NCBI GenBank assembly: GCA_030770545.1
Contig: CM061106.1
Span: 17,877,001-17,941,000 of the forward strand
DNA from: Macropodus opercularis
Taxonomy: Eukaryota; Chordata; Actinopteri; Anabantiformes; Osphronemidae
Reading direction: 5' to 3'
DNA length: 64,000 bases
How positions within the stretch are numbered: the first letter of the stretch is position 1; each line of letters starts with the position of its first letter. Positions 45,242 through 57,000 of this stretch are shown here, piece after piece. Under the pieces are notes generated by a model, which was not told the origin of the DNA, made no database searches, and worked only from the letters and a program-made list of their open reading frames with translations. Made by a program: the position numbers and the translations under genes.

Positions 45242-47842
45242 GTAAGACGCTTTTGTTTGAGCTACGGCTTTTGTCCTTTATGTGTGTCTTGGTGTGTTAC
45301 GGCGCAAGTTCCAGCATCTTCTTGTGTCGACGGCTGCAAAGCCCCACATCTGAAATGCGGCTGATCCAATCTATTTACCTCTGTTAGTCTACTGACAATC
45401 CTTTGTTTGGTGTTCTGTTGGTGATCATCACGCTTATATGTTACTGCGTGTGCTTGTGGAAGCTGGTAATTGTGTGTGTGTGTGTGTGTGTGTAAAGGGG
45501 GGTGCGTGTGAAATCCGTTACTGGCCTTTACCGTCGTTTGGCTGCCATAGCAACGGTAATTAAATCGATAGGGTAAAATGTCAACATCTTATTTGCGAAC
45601 AGCTGGGACTGAAATGTTTTGTTCTCGACTACATTCCTCCATTTCCATCCTCTAATGATGATAACGAGGAAGCGCAGCGTCAGCAAGACCACAACGAGAT
45701 AAGGGAGGGGGAAAAAAGAGTGGAATTTAGTAATTCGTTTATTTTGCAGAACATTTTTTCATCAGTTACCTCTTCCTCTTCCACACACACGCGCGCGCGC
45801 ACGGAGCACTCAAAAGGTTGGACTATAGCCAGATTTTATCCATGGTATCCTCATATTACTTTAACTTGATGAATTACGAGAAGTTTACATTTAAGTTTCA
45901 TGCGTGTATCAAAAGCATTAGTGCAGAGAGCCGTCTCTAAATACAGCCAATTAACAAATAAAGAGCTCTAACCACTGGAACAGATGAGATGATCTGCTGA
46001 CTGTTGTGAAACCTGTTGGATACAGCTTTTGGAAATAACTTTAGTAAAAAAAAGTTATACAGGCGTTATGTGGACCACGTATGATGTAAGAACCACATCT
46101 GCCTTTTTCAACTTCCCATCACTGAATCTAGGGTTTAGAAGGACGTTTTCCTTTTTAACTTGAGGCAAAGCTTTATTCAGTTTATCAGGAAACCTGCTAG
46201 GTTCGATCGTTTAGGTCTTCTTGTTGTGTGCTATGTGGATGTGCAGATGTTCATTTCGCTCTGTGTTTTAAACAGCATCCACAAGAAGGCAAAAAGTCTA
46301 CAAGTAAGAACAACTAAAGAGCATTTGAAGGAAGAAGCAACTGATGAACAGCAATAATTGTGTGAGAGCAGCAAAGGCTTAAAGTTTTCTAAAATTAAAG
46401 CGATGAAGAAGTAAAATTGAATTGGATTTCAGTATAGACTGTTTACAAATGACTTCAAATACAGGCTTGTGTGTGTGTGTGCAGGGGTGTGTGTATGTGT
46501 GTGTGCGGGGGTGTGTGTGTACTAAATCGAGGACAAAAGAGACTGGGGGTGTGCCTCTTCTAAGAGAATAGTGAGAATACTAATTCCAGCCTGGTGCGAT
46601 TCTACATTATGTGCCCCTCCTTGCTCCCAGTGGGCCAACAAAGGATATTCACAGTCAGTCTGGGCCAACAATGACGCCGCTGCAAAGCTCTTGGCCTGTT
46701 GCCGCGCCCCCTTCAACAGACCAGAACCTTAAAAAGTGTCCAGGACATGTGAAACTGTGGCTTTTTTATTTTTGTAAGCTGCTTGTCTGTCTTAGTAATG
46801 CAGTAAGTGGTTTGTACTGATCTCAGCATGTCTGCTAAAAATCAAAACTGTATAATATTTTTCTTCCTGTTTTTTTAAAAGTAAATAAAACAATATAAAA
46901 TATAGATGAATATATCAGTTACACTCTTTAGCTTAAAAAGAGGGGTGCAAATAGTGTGCTCCTCTTTCCCACACCAAATATCTCCTCTGTGAAAAATGTG
47001 CCACATACTTACAAACTACACTGTACAAACCACGTTGTAATTAGGGTGTGAATTGAGAGGAATTCAGTATTGTACGAATTCAGGTATTTTAGCCTGTACT
47101 GACCTGTTGTCCTACAACTTGAATAGTATTATACTCAAATACATTTGTCTCTATGTCACAACTTTGAACTGCTCAGTGTATCCATGAGAGACAGCTAAAC
47201 AGAACCCAGGCTTAGTTTTTATTTTTCTAATTTGCAATATGCCAATGCCTGGTATTGTTTAATTCAGCTCAACATGGCCTATATCATCAATAGTAATTTT
47301 CTTAATCTTAAATGTCTGACTGTAGACTCCTACTATTGTATCAGAAACTTGGTGAAAGAAAAAGATTGCTTTTAATTTGTATCACGTCCTTCTGAAATAG
47401 TCAGATTTCTTGCAGCCCATTGTCCCTTATAATAGATTTTGGCCCTTTATCATTGTAAACATGTTGTACATGTATTATTTGATTGTAAAGCAATACGTCG
47501 AACAGCCCTGTGTGGTCTTGGTCCTTCATGCGCCCTGGTTTAAGACCTACACTTACACTTAACATTTAATCTGTGTTGTATGCATGTCCATCTCATTAAT
47601 TACATACATTTGTTTGTCATATATTTGGGTTTGATCTTTGCAAATGTAGGAATTGCATAGTGAATATCCACGTTTTCACCATTTTACTGTTAAATACCTG
47701 CATATCAACATGACTCTACCACTACTAAACATTCAGTGCTGGTATATTGCATGTTCCTTTCTTTTCTAGTGACATCGAACCTTGACAAAAATATTTGCCT
47801 TTTCCTGCTAAATCAAGTCCCTTGTTTTTCTTTTCCCCCCAG

Positions 47843-48056
47843 GTATACAAATGCTCTCCGTCCAGCCGGACACTAAGCCAAAAGGCTGTGCCGGCTGCAA
47901 CCGGAAGATCAAGGACCGCTACCTGCTAAAGGCCCTTGATAAGTACTGGCATGAGGACTGCCTTAAGTGTGCCTGCTGTGACTGCAGACTGGGCGAGGTA
48001 GGCTCCACGCTCTACACCAAAGCCAATCTCATCCTGTGTCGGAGAGACTACCTAAG
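47843..48056 (+). CDS. lmo3: lmo3 exon 2 (first standard coding exon)
   Basis: The acceptor CTTTTCCCCCCAG precedes 47843 and ATG is at 47851. It encodes residues 1-68 and two bases of Arg69, ending in CTAAG|GTAAGG. It covers all of LIM1. Bases 47843-47850 are 5' UTR for the standard start, but are coding if the upstream ATG at 45217 is used. Confidence 0.96.
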
Positions 48057-51000
48057 GTAAGGAAGACAGCCAACATGGTAATAGTGATCGTATGTTTTTT
48101 GAAATCAATAATTTCATAGACAGTACGTTCACAATATGTACATGGGTGTCTACAGGGTTATAGAGTTAGTACACTATAGTCCATTTTAAAGCCTTGCATT
48201 TGATGTACAACAAGACAGTTTTATTAAACAAGACACTCTCTGGGTTTTCATCTGACCTTGTTTTAAGTCCTGAACATTTGGACTCACAAATGCCATGTAA
48301 ATTCACATTTTCCTTTGTCTACCCATCTTTACAAATTTGATCTGTTTCTCAGGTTTGCAGTTATCTTGCTTTGTGGTTGTTGTGACCTCTTTTTATAAGG
48401 ATAGTTTTAAAGTAAACAGTTTATATCGCAAGTCACCTCAAAGAAGTTGGGATTAACATAAAAAATACAACTAAACAGAGTGATAGCGAAATCCCAGCGT
48501 ATCCTACTCGAGCAAACTTTGGCCGGTTGTGGAGACGAAAACCTCCATTTAATCTTAGAGATCTCTGGCAAACTGATAAGATCAGGGTGGGCAGACATCT
48601 GCCTCAACTGGTTGGGGTGAGGGGATAGAAAGCAGACAAAAAGAACAGGTGACAAGAGAGCAACAAAAGCAGCAACAGGCCGCAAATGAAACACTGTCAG
48701 CACTGGCTGGGCTAGAAACTGCACACTGGAAGCATATGGTCTACGTTATATATGGTCTTGTTTCATATTATTTTTATATTTTATAATCCTTTAATTAGAT
48801 ACTGTAGATATTGTGACTGTATGTATGACACGCTGACTGTAGCACAGAACTATCAGTGCGCTGGGGAAGGCTACTTTATGCTTTGCTGCGTGGCTGCACT
48901 GTATTTCAGGCTCAGAGCCTCACAGAATGTCACAGAATGGCTGCAGTGTGTAGGAGTTTCTTTGCAAACCCAATTTACTAACAGAACACAAACAGATCTG
49001 TGGGAGAAGAGAGAGACAAAGTTAATCACATTCAGTACAATTACAGTATTTGTATTTCCACTTACCATATAAATTAAACGCAGGCACGAGAATTATCCAT
49101 AGATGCTTCTCCTAAAAGGCAGTTCCTCCATGGACACCAAAAATCAGGCATTTGTGGTACAGTATATATTTGTTATAAACTCACTTACAGACAGAGGGAG
49201 AACCGGGACAAAGAACTTGAATTTAGGATAATATAGAGTATCCTGAAAACAAATCTGTTTCCATTACACATGAAAATAATACATTCTTACAATGTATATT
49301 ATATACAGTTACCCTTTGAGATGACATGGATTTCTGCATAAATTGCTCTCGCTCTCTGACTAAACCAATGGAAATCTGGTCATATTATAATATTTTAGTT
49401 AGAGACGGGCAACTCTGTGGCATGACTAATGGCAAACTGCTGTAACATTAGTGTAGATGGACCAGTCAGCCCTCCCCCCACTTCAAGTTGAGAATGTTGT
49501 CAGAGTAACACGAAAAAAGTATCTGCAACGATGCGAACGCTTCAATGCGCAGTGTAAATAAGAAGCGACCAAATCTGACTTTTGTGTCACTTAAAGTGGC
49601 GTTAACGACATTAACATTACTATAGATTCATTGTACAGCGTAAATAGGAAGCGGGGGAATCTGTCTTTTGTGTCACTTGATTTGGTGGGCACTGTGTTGC
49701 ATTTGTTTCCCTCTTAAGAAGTAATATGTATATATCATCAAACATTTAAATAGTGTCAAACAATTTCAACTGTTGTGGTGACTGACTTTACCTCAGTCTC
49801 AAAAGGGACGGCTCAGTGTCAGGAACGCCAAGATGTAGGTGTGCCGCGCTTGGAACAGACATGCTCCCTCGCTATTTGACCTAAATAATCAATCAGGAAT
49901 CTGTCACATTGTCATATTTACATTCATAAGTAACAAGGCTGTGTCTAATCACCACGCACTGACGACATCAGAGTTGATCTTCAGGGGGATCACAATTCAT
50001 GCGGGCCATCAGCGGGGCAGCCTGATGAAAGCTTGCTGAAATCACGCATTAATCAGTCAGCGGTTCTAGGCTGCTCCATCTGTACACACCAAGACCAAAG
50101 TAACAGATAACTAACAGATCGTCAATTGAGGTGTGTGAAGAAGTGAGGTCACAAAAGAAGAAGAAGAAAAACCTGAACAAGACAATAAGCACCTCCAACA
50201 GGACAGTGGGCTGAACTGTAACAGAAACTTAATTAAAATCAATGGTTCAAGAGACTCGTGGAAGGTTGAGGCCTTTATTAAAAAATACATGTGACTTCAG
50301 AGTAGCCACGGTGTAAAATTAAGTTAAATGCTCCTGGAAGACCTACAGGAAGCTTGTGTGTAGTTGCAATCAGCTGTTTTCTCCCTTTTTTTTTTTTTGC
50401 AGGCTGAAAAATTCAGGCCAGTTGCTCTTTCCCTAACAGCTACAGCTATTTTAATGAACACGGAGAGGCACAAAGATGTCCCTAGGCAGGCCCCCGTTCG
50501 ATTCTTCCCTGTAGATTCTGTGCTACATGCAGGAACAGTCTCGAGTCTGTGCATATTTGAGATTAATGCAGCAAAATAGGTAGTTGTGTATCTCACACGT
50601 ATGCACAAATCTGTTTACAATGTCTCATATGTTTCGTTGCCCACTCATCGCACTTTAACTACCGTACTTTGTTCTTTGCATTGCAGCTTTCCCTACTCTC
50701 AGTCTCAGCCTATAAACTCTAGTTTGTCAAAAACAATGTTCCCAGAGGAATACATTTGAAAAATTTGAAATGAAATACAATGATGTTGGAAAAAATTGTT
50801 AAAAAAAATTACTCTCAGGGCAAGTTATTCTAAATATGTGTGTGTGATTTGTACATGACTCAAATGTGCTAGTAGCATGGTATCCAAGTGTTGCATACAC
50901 CAAGCAACGGCCTGTTTAGTCGAGGGTTTTTTATTTCAGGTTTGAACCACTTATAACCAGGCTGTCTTTGGAAAAAAAAAAACATTACCCTACCATCTTA

Positions 51001-54000
51001 TCATATTTTAGTCCACAAAACATTTTAAATCATTAGTCTATCTAATGACATAATGACATACAGTATTGTGCAAAAGTTTTAGCCAGGTGTGAAAAACTGC
51101 TGTAAACAAAAAGTACGCTTTCAGAAATATAAATAATGATTGCTTATTTTTGTCGATTTACAAAATGCAAAGTGAGCAAGCAAAAGGAAAATCTAAATCA
51201 AATCAATATTTGGTGTCACTACGTCAGTCCTGGAAGTGATGGCATGGCCCCCACAGGGTCCTGATCTCAACATCATGGAGTGTGTCTGGGATCACGTGAA
51301 GAGACAGAAGGATGTGAGAAACCCTACATCCACAGAAGATCTGTGGTTAGTTCTCCGAGATGTTTGGAACAACCTACCAGCTGAGTTCCTTCAACAACTG
51401 CGTGCAAGTGGATCTAGAAGAATTGCTGCTGTTTTGAAGGCAAAGGGTGTTCACACCAAATATTGATTCAATTCAATTCAATTCAATTCAACTTTATTTA
51501 TATAGCGCCAATTCACAACATCAGTTATCTCAAGGCACTTTACAAGTAAGGTTTTAAGACCTTACACAACTAAACCCAACAATTCCCACATAGAGCAAGC
51601 TTTTAATTGTAGCCAATCGATAAATTGTACATTTAAATAGCAACAGTAGAGGAAAAACTCCCTCTATAGAGAGGAAGAAACCTCCAGCAGACCCAGGCTC
51701 AGTGTGGGAGAACATCTGCCTTGACCGGTTGGGGTGAGGGGATAGAGAAGACAGAAAAGAACACAACAACAGCAACAGAACACAGGATGGTTGGACCAGC
51801 AACTGAACACTGGAGACACATGACTCTGAGTCTGATGATACCTGTAGATGAGGATAGAGAGAGACAGAAGGGGAGAAGCACAACTAGGAGAGAAAGGGAC
51901 AAAGTTAGTCACATGTGGAAATGGAGGCATGTTAGTGGATAGAAGAAAAAGAGAAAAAAAGAGCTCAGTCAATGAAGGACGTCCCCCATCATCTAAGTCT
52001 ATAACAGCTTAACTAAGAGATGGTTCAGAGACCAGAACCATCTCTAACTATACGCTTTGTCAAAAAGAAAGGTTTTAAGCCTAGTTTTAAAACTAGAGAG
52101 GGCGTCTGCTTCTCAAACCTGGACTGGAAGCTGGTTGCACAGGAGAGGAGCTTGGCAGCTAAAGGCTCTGCCTCCCATTCTACTTTTAGAAACTCTAGGA
52201 ATCACAAGCAGACCAGCGCTCTGAGAACGAAGCGTTCTGTTGGGAGCATAAGGAGCGATGAGGTCTTTAAGATAAGAATGTGATTGGGAATCATTCTTGA
52301 TGTGATTTAGATTTCTCATTTGTTCATTTACTGCATTTTTTTCATTTATGAAAATAAATGTTTAACACTTAAGCACTAAGACCTTCTACTGCTGAGACTT
52401 TACGTGGAACTTCTACGTGGATTTTGCTCCCTCAGCGTGAAAATGAAATTACAGTATTTATATTGGAAGCATTAACAAAGTGTTAAATTAACACTTTTGA
52501 AAGAGTTACAGTTATAAACACTATGGCATGGTAATTAATTGCATAAAGTTTGTGACACTAAACAAACAAAAGAGAAAACACTGCAAATAGACTATCCTAA
52601 ACTAGAAGTGCTCTAGGGGCTGGAGGGAGTAATGAGCTCAATTTGCAAAATCAACAGCAGACGTTTGTGATGTCTACATGACTACTATAACGACATTGGA
52701 GCCAAGAAATACGGGCCACGCATCATACAGATGTCTTCTGAATCTTTAGTTTTTTCGCTGTCTCTCGCTCTCTTCACCGTGAAAACATATTGCCAGATAC
52801 CATCTGATGATTCTTCCATTAGTGTCCAGAAGATAATATCAGAATCTAAGGCCTCCTTCTCCACTGTGGAGTACTTGACCTTTAACAGTCCCCCCAGCAT
52901 CTGATCCATTAGTCTCAGGATGTCGCTTGGGTACTAAAGTGGGAAAAACCCTCATGGTGTCTGAGGGTTTTTTTGAACCAGGGCCACTGGTTCTTTCAGA
53001 CGTCAAACGTCTCAGAAAGGCTCCCTCCTTTAATACAATGTTATGTTCAATGCGGCTTGTCCTACCAGGAGTTACGTAAAGCTCTCGTCTGAAGTTCTTG
53101 TTGGTCAAGATCCAGTTCTATGGAAGAGGTGAAGGGCAAATACTGCTCACTGGTCCTCTCACCTTCGGGGACCCTTCCACCCACTCCTTAAGGACGTTCA
53201 CAGGAAGCACCCTAGATGGACGTGGCTGACCTGGGGTTATTACCTTGTAGGTGGTCGGTCCAATCCTTTCCTGGATCTCAAAAAGCCCTTGCCATTTTTG
53301 CCAGCAACTTGCTGTCATAACTAGACAAGATAATGAGCACTTTTTGGCTAGGACTAAAGGACCTCTGCTGGGCTGACTGAACATACCAGGTTGTGCTTCA
53401 AGCATATGGGACTGGGCAAGCTCACTCATCTTCTTCAATGTATCTCGCAACATAAGATACAACATTAACAGACTCTGTCTCCCACATCTCTTTCAACAGA
53501 CAGAGTGGGCCCTTCACCTCTCGGCCATATAGAAACTCAAATGTGAGAGAAACAGGTTGAGGCACTTCAAGTATGTAGGGCAGCCAACGATCCCAGTCCC
53601 GCACCAGCGTCGCTAACTAACTTATGTAACATCTGCTTCAACGTTTTCTGATACTGAGGACAGCTCTGGCAAAACAGGGCCACATCTGTACACAAGCTGG
53701 CTGTGTGTGCTTTAGTACGGGCTATGGCTCTCTGTTTTCCCAGATGACCAGCTCACGTGAATCACAAATGCTCTTGGGTTTTACAGTACCACCAATATGT
53801 CAATCCTTTTTACCTTGTTGGATGCACTATACCTGCGCTGCTTACTTTGTTTTTACTTAATCTAAATGTTCCCTTTTTATTGAAAATGTATCACAACGTT
53901 ATATATAAATGGTAAATGGTCTGCATTTGTATAGCGCTTTTCTACCTATCGGTACTCAAAGCGTTTTGACACTGCGAAAATGTATAATTTTTTGTATTAT

Positions 54001-57000
54001 TTATGTGTGTGTGTGTGTTGTACCAGGTTGTTTGGTGTAACAGGCAACTGCGCAGCTTGCAGCAAGCTAATTCCAGCCTTTGAGATGGTCATGAGGGCAA
54101 AGGAGAATGTCTACCACCTTGACTGCTTTGCGTGCCAACTTTGCAATCAGAGGTGAGTGATCAAGCTATACACAATTTTTTTCAGATTCTTTGTTTGTCT
54201 TCCTGTTGCTGTTGCCCTCCAGTCTACGTTGGTGGGTGAAATCTCTGTTCATGGTGTGTCGTTAGGTATAAAACAAAATAGCTCATATTTGTAGAGGGGT
54301 TTTTTTTTGTTGATTTGAAATAATTAGTAATTTTGTGGAAAAACTAAAGTCAGAGAAGCTACGGGGGTTGGGAAAAACACACTGGGGCACTTCTAGGTGG
54401 TGAACATATACGTGCACCAGCCGATGCAGTCTCTCTGTGTATTTGTGGATATGGTCTCCAGTCAATTAGAAGATGTTCTACTGTGTCTCGAAGCAGCCCT
54501 GCAGGCCAGTCGGTGCACAGTCAGTCCAGATGGTAATAGTTAGTAATAGAGCCTTTGGTGTAAACAAGCTTGAGTGGTTCTACTGAGAGAGCGTTTCTGT
54601 AAATGACGGCACTTGTAGTAGTGGTAGCACTTTTGTCAGGCTGTGCTGTTTTTTTGGTTTTTTTTTTTTTTCATTTCCACCATGTTTCCCCGCCATTATG
54701 CAAATACACAGCATGTGTTGCATCTTAATGAACTGTGGGTGGAGATAAGCTTATACTTACACTTATATGTGTAGCACTACTAGGAAGCATGAGTCAGACG
54801 CAGATTGGGAATTGTGAATATTACAGAGTGTGGAATTTGGGGCAGAATTTGTATTTATTAAAATAATTATTATCAGACGTTAGAAAATATTAATAATATA
54901 TTATAAATAAATCACAATTATTGTTTTAATTACTAAATGGTTGTTCAATTCAATTCAATTCAATTCAACTTCTTATATAGCGCCAATTCACAACATCAGT
55001 TATCAAGGCACTTTACAAGTAAGGTTTTAAGACCTTACACAACTAAACCCAACAATTCCCACATAGAGCAGCTTTTAATTGTAGCCAATTGTTAAATTGT
55101 ACATTTAAATAGCAACAGTGGAGGAAAAACTCCCTCTCTAACGAGGAAGAAACCTCCAGCAGACCCAGGCTCAGTGTGGGAGAACATCTGCCTTGACCGG
55201 TTGGGGTGAGGGGACAGAGAAGAGAGAAAAGAACACAACAACAACAACAAAACAAGCAGCAACAGACACAGGCGGGATGGTTGGACCAGCAACTGAACAC
55301 TGGAGACACACGACTCTGAGTCTGATGATACCTGGAGATGAGAATAGAGAGAGACAGAAGGGGAGAAGCACAACTAGGAGAGAAAAGGGACAAAGTTAGT
55401 CACATGTAACTAAGAGATGGTTCAGGGTGACCAGAACCATCTCTAACTATACGGTTTGTCAAAAAGAAAGGTTTTAAGCCTAGTTTTAAAACTAGAGAGG
55501 GCGTCTGCTTCTCGAACCTGAACTGGAAGCTTGGTACTTGGTTGTTCAGTACTTGTGTATAGTGTGTCACAGTCTGTGACTTCCATTCCATTTTTGTGTC
55601 TCTGTGTGATGTCATGTCCTCCCTCTACTGCTCCTATCAGTGTTTACACCTGTGTGTAATTTCCTGTTTAGTTTTAGGGTCGTCGCATGTTACCTGTGAG
55701 TCTGGCGTTTGTTCCTGTGAAAGTGAATGTAGTGTTGTTGTGTCATGTCATTGTTTGTCTTGGTCTGACTTCAGCCTGTCTCCCTCAGCATTCACTCTGC
55801 TCAGCTTTCAGTATTCACCAGTCTCAGTTCCTTAATTATTGTTCCTTATATTCAGTTTACTACAAAGCTATAATTGTATCATCATAAAATTTAAATAAAT
55901 AGGAAGACGGCTGCACAAAGGTCAGCTACAGTTCATATTGGTGCTTGAACACCAACATGAGTGTTAAGTAGGCTTGCTTGAGTGACAGGCCAATTAGTGG
56001 AATGAGAGATGTAAAGACAACTACTTCCTTTGTTTTCGTTATGAGTCCCATAAAATTGAAAAGAACGTTCACCTGCAGAGAAAAGAAGCATTGAGAAATT
56101 AATGTGTTCAAATAACATAAACGGCTCACAAGGTACCAGGCATTTTAAGCGTGACACGTGAAATTATATCAAATCAAGGGGAATGTAAGTGGCTGTGACT
56201 ATTATTTAAGATTTGTCTCTAGCCTTACTAGGTTAAACTGACGTGAATTTTATTGTGCACTTCCTAACAGATATTTCACTATCTGCTGGAAAGGATCTGA
56301 GATTGCGAGAAATAAGTTGTGCCAAATGTGTGAAGAATCTGTGGGTGATGGGAGTAAGGAATGTGATGTAAGTCTCCATCTTGCAAGCCACAGATTAGCC
56401 TTGAGTGACAGAAAATCAATTAGGCTGTCGTCCAGCCTCATCTTCAAGCCACTGAACTTTCCTGTATTGAGCTCATGGCCACAGTCTAGTGAGGTTTTAA
56501 AAATGTTTGACAAAAGGTGACCAGAGAGAGAACAACTTCATACTGGAGGCTAGAGAGAGACTGTCACCAACCTATATTATAATATTGCCTATATTTCATG
56601 AATTGGAGTAGTTTTCTTGGGAATAATAGTCCTAGGTTTAGTATGATTGGCGTTCATTAGAAATGAGAAGTCAGAGTAAGGCTGCCTGTCAATCGAACAA
56701 AAAAACAAGGTGTCATGTCAATGTCACTTCCTGTTTTCTTGTGTTGTAGTCATTATCGTTTTCACCTGTTCCTTGTTTCCTGTTTTAATAATATTTAAGT
56801 TACCTTTGTGTCATTTTGTGGTTTGTTGTCCTGTTCCCTGTCTTCTTTGATCATTGTTGTGTATGGTGAGTTGTAGTGGTCTGTCTGGGTATGTACTTAT
56901 GTACCTTAGCAAAGGTGCAGAAGTCACACTAACCCAGCAAAGTGCTCCTGTCAGGTCATGCACTGTTAATGTGACTTCAGTCAGTCAGTGCTTAAGTTTG

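Larger units (their letters stand above)
48057..54026. other. lmo3 intron 2 with transposon debris
   Basis: A 5.97-kb intron. At 48400-48740 there is a degraded minus-strand LINE UTR (CAACTGGTTGGGGTGAGGGG). Around 49900-50060 is a short unique block, a possible enhancer. From 51061 it holds the Tc1/LINE nest, and from 52680 the gypsy remnant. Confidence 0.6.

Noticed and set aside
51554..51972. Several 65-110-codon minus frames
   Set aside because: The same frames recur at 19921-20253, 21616-21972 and 55043-55393. They are read-outs of the LINE 3' UTR, which is non-coding.
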